Positions 8,770 through 18,513 of a stretch of DNA of 64,000 nucleotides are shown here, one piece after another (the stretch's first letter is position 1; each line of letters begins with the position of its first letter). The DNA lies in assembly GCF_044005705.1 (NCBI RefSeq), contig NZ_JBIPKE010000020.1:868001-932000 (forward strand), given 5' to 3'. The translations under genes and the position numbers were made by a program. The stretch comes from Marinoscillum luteum. Its GTDB lineage: Bacteria; Bacteroidota; Bacteroidia; Cytophagales; Cyclobacteriaceae. Below the pieces are notes generated by a model that saw only the letters and a program-made list of their open reading frames with translations, made no database searches and was not told the origin of the DNA.

Positions 8770-9821
8770 AACATCCACAGTTTCCAAATGCCAACCACAA
8801 ACAACAACAGAATGGCTGCCGGAGTTAAATATTTCCAAGATAATGACATCAACTGATCCACCCTTAGTCTGGGATAAGTCCATCGAATCATCATCTGCAG
8901 AAAAATGAAGAAAGTCCCCTTACTCACCAGCCAAAATGCACCCCATACTGGGCCTGTGGTCCAGTCGGCCAGCTTTAAGACACCCACATTGGGCAAAGGT
9001 GTGTTCCAGCCACCAAAAAAAAGAATGGCCGCCAGAAAAGATACCAATAGCATCATGGCATATTCGGATAGCATGAATATACCCCAGCGAAAACCACTAT
9101 ACTCAGTGTGATAGCCCCCAATCAGCTCAGACTCTGCCTCCGGCAGGTCAAAAGGCACCCTATTGGACTCCGCTAGTCCTGAAATGAAAAAGATCAGAAA
9201 CACTACCCACATAAAAGGCATGGTGAAGACGTTCCAGCTGAGGAAGCCACCAATACTGGTCACCTCCAAAGATGATATGCCCAGGAAGTAACGCGGAGCT
9301 TCTCCTAAAATACCCTGCTGCTGTGTAATGCTCTGGAGGTCCATGGTCTGTGCATACATCACCACAGCCAGCACCGACAGTCCGAGTGGTATCTCATAGG
9401 AAACAATCTGTGCTGCTGAGCGCATGGCGCCGTATAGGGAATACTTATTATTAGAACCCCAGCCAGCCATCAAAATCCCCAGAACATCTATGGAAACGAT
9501 AGCCAGAAGGTAAAACACCCCTACCGAAAAGGCGGGAGGAAAGGCATCAGTAGTCAAAGGGAGTGCCGCAAAGCCTCCAAAAATAGAAGCAAATATGAGG
9601 ATGGGCGCGAAAAGAAATAATGCTTTGTCAGCTGCCTTTGGCCGAATGTCTTCCTTCTGCAACATTTTCAACAAATCGGCTACTGTTTGAAACAAGCCCT
9701 TTGGACCCACCTCCATCGGACCGAGGCGGTTTTGTACGAACGCAGCGATCTTGCGCTCACCGTACACGCCCACCACGACAAACCCCAATAAAAACGGCAA
9801 AAAGAATAAAAAAGTGATCAT
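8766..9821 (-). CDS. nuoH: NADH-quinone oxidoreductase subunit H
   Basis: Membrane subunit that forms much of the quinone chamber of complex I. Family signatures are GERKIAAFVQNRLGPMEVG near the N-terminus and NRVPFDLPEAESELIGGYHTEYSG in the loop facing the quinone site. From the ATG at 9821 the product has 351 residues, the family norm. The frame extends upstream to a TTG at 9884, adding 21 polar residues, which is less likely. It is the first gene of the cluster: upstream there are only about 280 non-coding bases and then a divergent gene, so nuoA-G must lie elsewhere or be absent. Confidence 0.95.
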   Translation of the reverse strand: MITFLFFLPFLLGFVVVGVYGERKIAAFVQNRLGPMEVGPKGLFQTVADLLKMLQKEDIRPKAADKALFLFAPILIFASIFGGFAALPLTTDAFPPAFSVGVFYLLAIVSIDVLGILMAGWGSNNKYSLYGAMRSAAQIVSYEIPLGLSVLAVVMYAQTMDLQSITQQQGILGEAPRYFLGISSLEVTSIGGFLSWNVFTMPFMWVVFLIFFISGLAESNRVPFDLPEAESELIGGYHTEYSGFRWGIFMLSEYAMMLLVSFLAAILFFGGWNTPLPNVGVLKLADWTTGPVWGAFWLVSKGTFFIFLQMMIRWTYPRLRVDQLMSLSWKYLTPAAILLLFVVGIWKLWML

Positions 9822-10041
9822 TAGCCCTAAAACATCGGTCTTTCTAAAAATGTTAGCGGCTAAGTTAAACGAAGACACTGACAAGCAGAAAAGTTTGCCT
9901 ATTTCTCATCAAAGGACACCTCTCATTGGAAAATCATTAATATGAAATATGGATGTTCCTCAATCTTTGCGATAATTAAAAAAAAGAAATAAAATTATGC
10001 AATATCTTCCTTTTAAAATATAATATTCTGATTTTAATGAT

Positions 10042-10049
10042 TAATTTTG
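10042..10049 (+). promoter_or_regulatory. Candidate Bacteroidota -7 element (TAnnTTTG)
   Basis: TAATTTTG matches the Bacteroidota primary-sigma -7 consensus TAnnTTTG exactly and lies 52 bases before the ATG of the secreted-protein gene at 10102. No clear -33 TTG is present at the right distance. The 9822-10101 spacer is very AT-rich and must also hold the nuoH promoter on the other strand; I could not pick that one out. Confidence 0.4.
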
Positions 10050-10101
10050 TTCTGTTGTTATATAAAAACTGGAATTTACAGAACCATAAAACAGCAAAAA
10101 T

Positions 10102-10584
10102 ATGAAGAGGATATTAATGTTTTTTTTGGCCGTTACTGCAGGTACTGCACTACTGGCCCAGTCAGGAGATGAAGAGATGTTTCACTTCAGAGCCATGGAA
10201 GATAAACTGGATGATTCCGCCATTGATTTGGCATTCATCAGGGGTCACTTCATGGGAGAGGAAGTAGCTAAGAAACTTTACTTGCTCCGTGAGCGATACA
10301 CCTGGGTAGAAGAGGAATCTTCGACCAATCCCACCCCGAAAACCTATATAGATAAACCTGCTATCTATAATTCGGTGAAGAAACTGGAGCGATTCTACAA
10401 AAAAGGAATCAAGAAAGGATATATCAAAGAGGAGGTGGCCATCGCCGAGTTTCAACAGATTCTGGACATAGCCATCTTCATCAGAAACCAACAAACTGCG
10501 GAGTTTGAAGACCTGCTGAGTCAGCTCAAGGAAGACGAGCAAATTGTGGGGATGTACACTAAAAAAGTCCTTTTAAGCTATTAA
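10102..10584 (+). CDS. Small secreted protein of unknown function
   Basis: I do not recognise this 160-residue protein. It has a clear Sec signal peptide (residues 1-19, MKRILMFF... ending LLAQ), so it is exported to the periplasm or beyond. The rest is charged and mostly helical, with a Lys-rich stretch (FYKKGIKKGYIKEE) around residues 97-110 and no Cys. It stands alone, divergent from nuoH, with a -7-like element upstream and a strong hairpin terminator just downstream. It is therefore a separate transcription unit and is unlikely to work with gluconokinase. Confidence 0.75.
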   Translation: MKRILMFFLAVTAGTALLAQSGDEEMFHFRAMEDKLDDSAIDLAFIRGHFMGEEVAKKLYLLRERYTWVEEESSTNPTPKTYIDKPAIYNSVKKLERFYKKGIKKGYIKEEVAIAEFQQILDIAIFIRNQQTAEFEDLLSQLKEDEQIVGMYTKKVLLSY

Positions 10585-10613
10585 GTAAAAGATTTCTCCA
10601 ATTTAGTCATGAG

Positions 10614-10638
10614 AGCCAGCGTTTACGCTGGCTTTTTT
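10614..10638 (+). terminator. Rho-independent terminator
   Basis: A perfect 8-base stem (AGCCAGCG / CGCTGGCT) closes a TTTA tetraloop and is followed by a run of T. It lies 29 bases after the stop of the small secreted protein and ends about 30 bases before the gluconokinase ATG. Confidence 0.9.
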
Positions 10639-10667
10639 ATTGTCCTTTTTGGTAACTTCCGCATATT

Positions 10668-11144
10668 ATGGCGCACCCAATTATCATCATGGGAGTATCT
10701 GGCAGCGGCAAGACGACCATCGGCCATCTGGTCGCTGATCGACTCGGTAAGACTTTTCTGGATGCAGATGATTTCCATCCGGAAGAGAACAAAACCAAAA
10801 TGGCCAGTGGCATACCTCTCAATGACGATGACAGACTCCCTTGGCTTCAGACACTGAAAGAGCAACTCATATCTACTCCTGGCGTGGTGCTGGCTTGCTC
10901 AGCCCTGAAGGCCAGCTATCGTTTCATTCTGGATCCCAACCACGCCTATTCCTGGATTTATCTGGATGGTAGCAAGGAACTGATCTTTGAAAGACTTAAA
11001 AAGCGTGCAGGTCATTACATGAAAGAAAACCTCCTTGACAGTCAATTTAAGACACTCGAAGTACCTGCCGATGCACTGAAGATCAGCATTGATCAGCATC
11101 CGGATGAAATCGTTTCAGTCATTCTCAAATCATTGAAACCGTAG
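10668..11144 (+). CDS. gntK: Gluconokinase
   Basis: Phosphorylates D-gluconate with ATP to 6-phosphogluconate, feeding the pentose phosphate or Entner-Doudoroff routes in the cytoplasm. Seen: P-loop GVSGSGKT at residues 9-16, the gluconate-kinase segment DADDFHPEENKTKMASGIPLNDDDR, and CSALKASYR in the middle, all in family order. The 158 residues match the GntK family (about 160-175). It is isolated: no gluconate permease or dehydrogenase is adjacent, and the gene on its 3' side converges with a one-base gap. Confidence 0.93.
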   Translation: MAHPIIIMGVSGSGKTTIGHLVADRLGKTFLDADDFHPEENKTKMASGIPLNDDDRLPWLQTLKEQLISTPGVVLACSALKASYRFILDPNHAYSWIYLDGSKELIFERLKKRAGHYMKENLLDSQFKTLEVPADALKISIDQHPDEIVSVILKSLKP

Positions 11145-11145
11145 A

Positions 11146-14100
11146 CTACTTTTTGATGATCCTGCGTATGAGGTGAAAGGATTCTCCTTTGATTTCCAAA
11201 AGGTAAATCCCGGCGGGCCACTCGTTATGGATTTCCATTTTATGGCTACTCAAAATAAGCTGACCGCTCATATCGTAGACCATTACCGATCTAAACCCAC
11301 CCTTTAAATCATTGGGAATTTTGATGCTGAACTGATCCTCAACAGGATTTGGTACAATCATAATCTCAGGCCATTCGGTTAGGCCCAGGACCACAAACGG
11401 ATCTGACCAAACGGAACAGCCTGCGTCACCTACTGTGACCGCTGCCTCATATGTACCCACTCCAAACACCACAGAGGGGCCGGTTTCTCCCGCCATAAGC
11501 TCACCATCGAGGTACCAGCTAATGTCTGCATCTGTCTCTGCAATTTGCAGGTGACCATCCACTAAATTGATCATAGGCTTCTCCGGAAGCTCATATTGAT
11601 AGGCTACTGTGATTTCCTGAGAAAATTCACAGCTATTGGCATCAACCACCGTCACCTCGAAGCTACCAGCTTCGTCCTTCTCCAGGACCTCACCGGATAA
11701 CTGCTCTTCGCCTACCCAAAACGTATAAGCCCCTGACCCGCCAGCTCCTGTCATAGTCAGCTGACCTGAGGAATTTTTGGCACACAAAAACCCGGTAGTC
11801 TCATAGGTGAAGTACAGCGAGTCCGGCTGATCAATCGTCAAGAAGTATTGCAACTCGCATTCATTTTCATCTTTGATCGTCAGAAGGTGATCACCCGAAC
11901 CAAGAGAAAAGGTGGAGGTATTGGTGAACCCCATTTCATTTATCTGATAACTGAGCGCTCCGCTCCCACCCGAGGCCTCTGCATCTACGGTTCCTTCGCC
12001 TCCAAAACATTTAGCGTCAGTAACTACTACCTCCACAGTAAGCGGCTCTGGGGAGAGGACTTCAAAGTCTTCTGTTAGAATACATTCATTATCTGTGCCC
12101 TCCAGGGAAACCGTATGTATCCCTGCAGATAAGCCCGCGGCATTATTACCAGATAGCGACTGACCATCTACACTAAACTGATAGGCACCTCCACCCGAAA
12201 CCGTAAAGGTGGCTGAACCATCAGCAGCATCATGACAGGAAGTGGGTTGCACACTTTTATTAAGCACTCTGCTCTCAATAGTCAGTGACTCACTGTAAGT
12301 CCTGTCTAATTCATCTTTGACAGTGACCGTATATGCACCCGCTGCCAGGTCGCCAAACTCACCATCAGACACAAACGTCTCACCATCCAGGCTAAAGGTA
12401 TAATTCTGCGTACCGCTCGTTTGGACGGTTATCATACCGTCATTGGCATTGGGGCAGGTGTATGGAGTGGCTTCCATTTTCACAAAGGCCTCAAGTCGAA
12501 TATTATCAATGTAAAGGTTATTTCCGTACCCATTGGTCGTTCTAAATGCTACCTCAGTACCTTCCAGATTTTCGGGCACAGTAAACTCCAGCGATACGGA
12601 CTTCCATTGCCCTGAGGTGGGCGAAAAGGAGCCTGTTTGTGCTGGTTTGGTAGCCAGTCCGGCGCCTGATTTATCCCACAGACTCACCCAGTCGGCCTCA
12701 CAGCTACCCCGATACAAAACAGCCATGCGGTCGAAATAAGTATTATCATAATAGGTATAGGCATAGTCGAAAGTAAGGCGATAATCCCGGGAGAAGGAAT
12801 TATCCACCAGCGGCAAAACCAGATAATCCTCTGCCCCCACTACTCCATATTCATAGAAATTCACAAAAACACTCTTTTGCCCCTCTGACGAAACCCCCAA
12901 AACCTGCTCAAAGGTCTTCTGTCCGTCTTCATTGATCACTTCCAGGTCAATTCCGGAGCCTTCAAATCTGGCCACCTTAGAGATCAATGTAGTCTGAGGA
13001 ATAGCAGCCACCAACACCTGATCTTCCATGAGAAGGGTGTCCTTATTTCCCCCTGTACCAGACACAATGAGCCGCACGTCAAATACCCCTCCGGTTTCGT
13101 AAAGTACCTCTGGGTTTTGAGCCGTGGAGGTCTCCGGAATCCCTCCTTCAAAATACCAACTCCAGCTGGTCGCATTGAGTGACCGGTCGTAAAAATTGAT
13201 GGATGTACCGGCGCAAGCTTCCGAGAGATTTTGAGTGAAGTCTGCGGACACAATTTTCTTATACAAGTAAGATCGATAGGCATCATAGGCCTGATTGATC
13301 CTTGAATACTGCCCATCCGAAAAAACATCCCGACAAAACTTGAGGGAGTAAGACATGATATTTCTGGGATCCGGCGTGAAAGGATCGTTATTGGCGTCCA
13401 CGCTCGTACCAGTATAGATACAACTCGCATTCACATTGGATCCGCCCAACTGAGGATCTGCGGGTGTATCACAAAGCTCGTCTCCGGCGGTCTCACAGTT
13501 GACGCGAGCCACCAGCTCATCGGTAAGTTGGCTATTGGAACTGCCATGGGTATGATACAGGGTAAAATAATGGCCTATTTCATGCGGGAGTGTACTCCCA
13601 TTGACTGCACAACTATTGTCCATAAGTACACGGTCTGGCCCACCGGGGAAATAGGCATATCCGCAATAGCTACCACCCTGACTGTCTCCTACCGAGTTGG
13701 CAAAATAGATATTGATGGTTTTGGCCACATCGTACTTTGCACCCATAGCCACTTCATCATCTGTATTGAAGTCAAAATATTCGGAATCATGAATCTCGGT
13801 GATTCCAGCTAAAAAAAATGCCAGATTAGCGTGACTATAATAGTCATTCAGCACGTCCATAGCATCATTGAGTTCCTGTTCGGTCAAGCCTCCTGTACCA
13901 TCTGTCCTTCTGATCAGGTGGGCAGTAATGGCTACATTTTGCACAGGCACATCGGCCATTCGGCCGCCAGATCTCGCATCCGGATGAAAATCCCTGAGCA
14001 GCTCAAGCTGTCGCTGGGTAACCACCGTAGCACAAGGCTGTAGCTGGGCATGAAGCTGCCAGGCAGCAGTGAAAGCAAAAAAGAAAAGAATTTTTTTCAT
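11146..14100 (-). CDS. Secreted M43 (pappalysin-type) metallopeptidase with PKD, SprB-like repeats and T9SS sorting domain
   Basis: Predicted extracellular zinc endopeptidase, 984 residues. Order: signal peptide (1-18); M43 catalytic domain with HEIGHYFTLYH at 173-183 and a Met-turn segment NIMSYS near 267; a PKD-like domain at about 290-350; a jelly-roll-like region; several SprB-like or gliding-type repeats at about 545-850, each with a pattern such as CHDAADGSATFTVSGGG; then a type IX secretion C-terminal domain (VPNPVEDQFSI onwards, ending in a Lys/Arg-rich tail). The metzincin consensus is HExxHxxGxxH; here Thr replaces the Gly, while all three His and the Glu are kept, so activity is plausible. 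The start lies 2 bases after a small lipoprotein gene, so the pair is probably one transcript. Confidence 0.9.
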   Translation of the reverse strand: MKKILFFFAFTAAWQLHAQLQPCATVVTQRQLELLRDFHPDARSGGRMADVPVQNVAITAHLIRRTDGTGGLTEQELNDAMDVLNDYYSHANLAFFLAGITEIHDSEYFDFNTDDEVAMGAKYDVAKTINIYFANSVGDSQGGSYCGYAYFPGGPDRVLMDNSCAVNGSTLPHEIGHYFTLYHTHGSSNSQLTDELVARVNCETAGDELCDTPADPQLGGSNVNASCIYTGTSVDANNDPFTPDPRNIMSYSLKFCRDVFSDGQYSRINQAYDAYRSYLYKKIVSADFTQNLSEACAGTSINFYDRSLNATSWSWYFEGGIPETSTAQNPEVLYETGGVFDVRLIVSGTGGNKDTLLMEDQVLVAAIPQTTLISKVARFEGSGIDLEVINEDGQKTFEQVLGVSSEGQKSVFVNFYEYGVVGAEDYLVLPLVDNSFSRDYRLTFDYAYTYYDNTYFDRMAVLYRGSCEADWVSLWDKSGAGLATKPAQTGSFSPTSGQWKSVSLEFTVPENLEGTEVAFRTTNGYGNNLYIDNIRLEAFVKMEATPYTCPNANDGMITVQTSGTQNYTFSLDGETFVSDGEFGDLAAGAYTVTVKDELDRTYSESLTIESRVLNKSVQPTSCHDAADGSATFTVSGGGAYQFSVDGQSLSGNNAAGLSAGIHTVSLEGTDNECILTEDFEVLSPEPLTVEVVVTDAKCFGGEGTVDAEASGGSGALSYQINEMGFTNTSTFSLGSGDHLLTIKDENECELQYFLTIDQPDSLYFTYETTGFLCAKNSSGQLTMTGAGGSGAYTFWVGEEQLSGEVLEKDEAGSFEVTVVDANSCEFSQEITVAYQYELPEKPMINLVDGHLQIAETDADISWYLDGELMAGETGPSVVFGVGTYEAAVTVGDAGCSVWSDPFVVLGLTEWPEIMIVPNPVEDQFSIKIPNDLKGGFRSVMVYDMSGQLILSSHKMEIHNEWPAGIYLLEIKGESFHLIRRIIKK

Positions 14101-14102
14101 AT

Positions 14103-14603
14103 CTAACCTGGCAACCAGCCTACCACCATCCCTTCCAGTCGGAAAGAAAGCGGCTCTGCAAGCCCATCTATTGACACATCGTTTAATACTACATTTACCC
14201 GATAGGTGACACCTTTGAGGTAAAGTTCAAAATCTTCCTGACTCAGGGAAACATAAACCACCCCAGCAGTAGCCGGCACACGTTGAAGCTCCCTGGGTTT
14301 CACGGAGGGCATCACGTCATTGCAAAGCATGGAAGAAATGTCCTGATCAAATGCTCTGTACTCCACCGACAGACCATCCTCCCCCACTCGGAAAGTATTT
14401 TCCCGCCCAAGGGGCATCACCTTATCATCAACAAAAACCCGCAGATATCCCGTTCCTGACTGGTGGAGCACAAAAACCTGAAACTGACCACAGGAAACTG
14501 TAACTCCGGTAAAAGGCCCAAAATCATCCAGAGGCTGCTGAGAGGGCGGGGGTGTGCAGGCACTGGCCAAAAACCACATGAAGGCAATGAGGGGCTTTTT
14601 CAT
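14103..14603 (-). CDS. Small lipoprotein of unknown function
   Basis: The 166-residue product has a short signal peptide ending in the lipobox LASAC (Cys16), so it is probably an envelope lipoprotein. The rest is beta-rich and has no family I recognise. It ends 2 bases before the M43 peptidase and starts 39 bases after a TPR kinase, all on the same strand. Its tight pairing with the peptidase suggests a linked role, such as a surface partner, but this is inference only. Confidence 0.75.
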   Translation of the reverse strand: MKKPLIAFMWFLASACTPPPSQQPLDDFGPFTGVTVSCGQFQVFVLHQSGTGYLRVFVDDKVMPLGRENTFRVGEDGLSVEYRAFDQDISSMLCNDVMPSVKPRELQRVPATAGVVYVSLSQEDFELYLKGVTYRVNVVLNDVSIDGLAEPLSFRLEGMVVGWLPG

Positions 14604-14642
14604 AGGTGCACCAAATTTAGCGGAATAGGGTTTCTGGCATGA

Positions 14643-16544
14643 TTAGACCATTACACTTTCTGTCTGTACACTGGCAGGAAGTTCAACGACAAATTCGGTG
14701 CCCACATTTTCCTGGCTTTGTACATAGATGCGACCATTATTGACCTCTATGAACTCATGAACAAGCTGCAATCCCAATCCTAGCCCCTTTTCGCCTGCAG
14801 TACCATAGGTACTCTTGTCATCTTCCAGCATAAAGATGTTCTCAACCTTCTCCTCCGTCATACCCACACCTGTATCCACGACGCGTATCTCCACCATTTG
14901 ATCCTTAACCTTGGCAGCAAGCTCCACCTTGCCACCTCTGGGAGTGAATTTCAAAGCATTATTAACCAGATTTCTCAAAATAGTCATGGTGGTATTTCGA
15001 TCCGCCCAAAGTGAAATATCCGGATCAATATCCGCAGACAAAGCGATCCCTTTTCCCCTGGCCATGTTACCCAGTGTGGCCACCAGTTCCTCGGCCATCT
15101 CTTTGAGATTGAGTGATTCCGGTGCATAAGAAAACTGCCCCTGCTGCTTCATCGCCCAGCTGAGCAGATTATCCAGCAGGTTGGATAACTCGTCCACTGA
15201 CTTGTCAATGTCATCAGCCACTTCCAGAAGCTGATCCGGCTCTCTGGAGGCCACAAAGTATTTGATCAGCGAACTGATCCCATGAAAAGAATTGATCGGC
15301 CCTCGGAGATCATGAGAAATGATTGAAAAAAACTTATCCTTGGTTTCATTGAGTGTCTCCAATACACGTTTTTGTTCCTCCAGCACTACATTGATTCGCG
15401 CCTTCGATCGGTAATAACTGAAGCTGACATAGGCCAGAATGGTCAGGATGATTGCAATCAATGTGGCGGTGGTGACGATGATCTGATGATTTTTCTGCTC
15501 AGCCTTCAGTAAGTCCACCTCCGCCTGTTTCTTCGCCAGTTCAAAGGCGCCTTCCAGATTCTCAATTCTGTTATAGATTTCATCGTTGGAGATACTGTCT
15601 TTCAGGGCAACATACTCCTGATGGTACCTATAAGCGGATTCATAATCAGCACTCATCGCATAGATATCTGCCAATCTCAAGCTATTGTCTCTGATCTCAG
15701 CTTTTAGTCCATATCGCCTGGAAATAGACATACTCGAATCTGCAAATTCCTTAGCGTCACGAAGCAGTCCCTTTCGCTGATAAATCTCCGCCATGTAAGT
15801 GAGAAAAATGGCGCTTCCATAGTGATCTTCCAGCTTTTCCAGCTCCCGGATTGAGGCTCTCACATTCCGCTCCGCCTGCTCAAGGTCTCCCTGCTGCGCC
15901 TGTACCAGACCAATATTCCCCAAATTATAAGCAAGCCCCGACCGATCACCACCCATTCGCTCATAGATCCGCTTCGACTCCTGAAAACAGACCAATGCCG
16001 AGTCGTACATATTAGACATATAATACTCATCGCCCATATTGAGTAAAATGGTAGCCAGTAAAACACTGTCCTGAGAGGTGAGTTGACCGAGCGCCTCCTT
16101 ATAATAGAGAAGAGAATTGTTATGGTTTCCCAAAATGGAATAAACATCCGCCAAGGCCGTGTTGGCACCAGCCTCCCCTTTGATATACCCCGACTTCTCT
16201 GCATAGTCCAACGCTTTGAAAAGAGAGTATATGGCCACATCAAAGTCACCCATGAGCCGATAGGCCTGGCCCTGATTTAAATAAGCATGATGCAGAAACT
16301 TGAGATCCTGTATCTCTCTGGCCTCCTCCATGAGGAGGTCAGCAAATTTCAGTTTCTTTTGGGGGTCTGTTTGATTATTGGCGATCAGGGTAAGAATTCT
16401 CAGACGAGCAGTGTCTTGCCGAGGAAATCTATCGGCTACTTCGATAAGGCTATCAGCCACCGACTGATCCTGACCAATGCCCAAAAAGGGCAATAATGAA
16501 AGGAATGTTGCTAGTAGAATATGATAGCCTTCTCGATTCATCAT
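14643..16544 (-). CDS. TPR-containing sensor histidine kinase (copy 1)
   Basis: Orphan two-component sensor of 633 residues. It has a signal peptide (about 1-24), then five to seven tetratricopeptide repeats (about 50-320) predicted to lie in the periplasm. A coiled segment, one membrane helix (about 355-377) and the kinase core follow. The phospho-acceptor is His411 in FFSIISHDLRGP; the N-box reads LRNLVNNALKF, and the G boxes VDTGVGM and GEKGLGLGLQL are intact, so it should be active. No response regulator lies nearby. It is paralogous to the kinases at 16593 and 19021, and lies 48 bases after the former, probably in the same transcript. The TPR ligand is unknown. Confidence 0.9.
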   Translation of the reverse strand: MMNREGYHILLATFLSLLPFLGIGQDQSVADSLIEVADRFPRQDTARLRILTLIANNQTDPQKKLKFADLLMEEAREIQDLKFLHHAYLNQGQAYRLMGDFDVAIYSLFKALDYAEKSGYIKGEAGANTALADVYSILGNHNNSLLYYKEALGQLTSQDSVLLATILLNMGDEYYMSNMYDSALVCFQESKRIYERMGGDRSGLAYNLGNIGLVQAQQGDLEQAERNVRASIRELEKLEDHYGSAIFLTYMAEIYQRKGLLRDAKEFADSSMSISRRYGLKAEIRDNSLRLADIYAMSADYESAYRYHQEYVALKDSISNDEIYNRIENLEGAFELAKKQAEVDLLKAEQKNHQIIVTTATLIAIILTILAYVSFSYYRSKARINVVLEEQKRVLETLNETKDKFFSIISHDLRGPINSFHGISSLIKYFVASREPDQLLEVADDIDKSVDELSNLLDNLLSWAMKQQGQFSYAPESLNLKEMAEELVATLGNMARGKGIALSADIDPDISLWADRNTTMTILRNLVNNALKFTPRGGKVELAAKVKDQMVEIRVVDTGVGMTEEKVENIFMLEDDKSTYGTAGEKGLGLGLQLVHEFIEVNNGRIYVQSQENVGTEFVVELPASVQTESVMV

Positions 16545-16592
16545 ATATGAAGGTAACTACTTTCGATCAAAATAGGCTTTCTCCAATCCATT

Positions 16593-18443
16593 TTAGCTTA
16601 TCGGTAACGGTAGCCTCACAATAAAGGTGGTGCCCATGCTCTCTGCCGTTTCCACATCAATACTTCCCCCATTCATCTCCACAAACTCATGTACCAACTG
16701 TAAGCCCAGGCCGAGCCCCTTCTCCCCGGCCGTCCCATAGGTACTTTTCTTATCGTGAAATTTAAACAAAGTATCCAGTTTACTCTTGGGAATCCCCACC
16801 CCGGAGTCCGCAATACGAATCACCGCGAGTCCATTCACAGTCTTGGCTGATATCCTTACCTGACCTTTTTCCGGGGTGAATTTCAGGGCATTGTTCACCA
16901 GATTTCGAAGAATGGTCATGGTCATGTTTTTATCTGCCCATACTTCCAGATTCTCCTCCACTCTGGTTGAAAGCTCCACATTTTTTGCCTTGGCCATGTT
17001 ACCAAGGGTTTTAACAATCTCTTCAGCCATTTCTCCCAGACCGAGCCTTTCGGGATTGTTTGGAAAATGTCCCTGCTGCTGCATGGCCCATGTAAGGAGG
17101 TTGTCCAGCAGATTGGATAAGCGCTCCACGGATTCGTCTATGTCATCGGCGATCACCATCAGTTGATCAGTTTCTTTGGTTTGCACCAAAAACTTGATCA
17201 TTCTGCTAATCCCGAAAAATGAACTGACAGGGCCCCGAAGGTCATGGGAGATAATAGAAAAAAATTTGTCCTTGGTCTGGTTGAGTGATTCCAGTTCGCG
17301 GTTAATTCTGGATTTGGTCTGATAGTACTTGTAAATAATCCCGGCCAACACCACCAACACCAGCGCAAAAGCCCCAATGACAACCATGATCAATTGTTGG
17401 ATTCTCTTCTCTGCGGTCAGTACATCCACCTCAGCCTGCTTTTGACCCACCTCATACCTAGTCCGCATATCCGCTAGGTTCTGGATCATGGCCAGATTGC
17501 GAATACTGTCTCTGTAGACAATGTGCTGTTGGTAAAACTGAAGGGCTTTTTCAAAATCACCTACATGAGTATAAAATTCACTCATTTTCAAACTCCCATC
17601 GCTAATCTGCTCCTTGAGCCCGCGCTGATGAGCCAGTGCCAGTGCTTCTTCCACCAGATCCCTGGCCTGCTTGATTTGATTCTTTTGAAAATAAACATCC
17701 GCCAGATGAAACTGATAAGTGGTAATCGTACCGGCATCATTTCCCATCGACGATTTGTACTCCAAAGCATTAGATAGTTGCTCTTCCGCCAAATCGAGGT
17801 TACCAAGACGAGCATTCACCATGCCAATATTGCCGGTAATTACCTTGGTGAGGTATTCTCTTTTGAGTTCCTGAGCGAAAAATTCCGCTTTTTGATAGTA
17901 CTTAAGCGAAGAGTCGAGATAATCATTGTTGTAGTATCCTTCTGCGAGATTGTTGTAAGCAATGACCTGCCTTATAGAGTCCTGATGATCTCCGGTTTCG
18001 TATTGCCCGATGCACAAGCTGAAATAATGGGCAAGTTTTTCAACGTCTCCGATTTTACCATAAAGCGTACCGATAAGACTGTTGACCATCGCCACATCCT
18101 TTTTGGTAAGATGCTCGCCAATTCGGAGTGCCTCAAAAAGGTATTCCAGTGCTGACTCATAGCTACCCTGGGATTTATAAGCCTGACCCAGATATACATT
18201 GGCCCAGAACTTATTGGAATGATCAGCCTCCTGAGCCTCCTGCAGAAGCCTGTTGCCATAGAAAATGGTAGAATCATCGTTATTGACCGAATGCAGCAAA
18301 ATGGACTTGAGCACCTTGATTTTTTCCTCATAATCCATGTTTTGAAGGCTTATTCCCTTCAGGCTATCGAGTTTATCACTAGCCCGCACGCATGAACTCA
18401 AAAGGAGTGTCAATAATAATAGTAAAGTGAATCTTGTGGTCAT
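16593..18443 (-). CDS. TPR-containing sensor histidine kinase (copy 2)
   Basis: Paralogue of the kinases on either side, 616 residues. The N-terminal signal ends in LLLSSC, a good lipobox (Cys18), so unlike its sisters it may be lipid-modified as well as membrane-spanning. Periplasmic TPR motifs span about 45-310, a membrane helix about 350-372, HisKA has His400 in FFSIISHDLRGP, and the ATPase domain has an intact N-box and GEKGLGLGLQL. Immediately upstream is a 121-residue protein that has a relative in front of kinase copy 3; the pair behaves as a repeated module. No cognate regulator is in the window. Confidence 0.9.
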   Translation of the reverse strand: MTTRFTLLLLLTLLLSSCVRASDKLDSLKGISLQNMDYEEKIKVLKSILLHSVNNDDSTIFYGNRLLQEAQEADHSNKFWANVYLGQAYKSQGSYESALEYLFEALRIGEHLTKKDVAMVNSLIGTLYGKIGDVEKLAHYFSLCIGQYETGDHQDSIRQVIAYNNLAEGYYNNDYLDSSLKYYQKAEFFAQELKREYLTKVITGNIGMVNARLGNLDLAEEQLSNALEYKSSMGNDAGTITTYQFHLADVYFQKNQIKQARDLVEEALALAHQRGLKEQISDGSLKMSEFYTHVGDFEKALQFYQQHIVYRDSIRNLAMIQNLADMRTRYEVGQKQAEVDVLTAEKRIQQLIMVVIGAFALVLVVLAGIIYKYYQTKSRINRELESLNQTKDKFFSIISHDLRGPVSSFFGISRMIKFLVQTKETDQLMVIADDIDESVERLSNLLDNLLTWAMQQQGHFPNNPERLGLGEMAEEIVKTLGNMAKAKNVELSTRVEENLEVWADKNMTMTILRNLVNNALKFTPEKGQVRISAKTVNGLAVIRIADSGVGIPKSKLDTLFKFHDKKSTYGTAGEKGLGLGLQLVHEFVEMNGGSIDVETAESMGTTFIVRLPLPIS

Positions 18444-18513
18444 TCAGCTGGAAAGATAACAAGCAGGTGGTAAAATACCACCTGCCAAAACATGTTATGC
18501 ACCATACAGATTG

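Noticed and set aside
8770..8883. Longer NuoI start at 8883
   Set aside because: It would add 38 residues inside nuoH with no family match, whereas ATG 8769 gives the ATGA overlap.
13528..13812. Plus-strand open frame of 94 codons opposite the M43 catalytic domain
   Set aside because: Mirror of the catalytic-domain codons; no family or signal.
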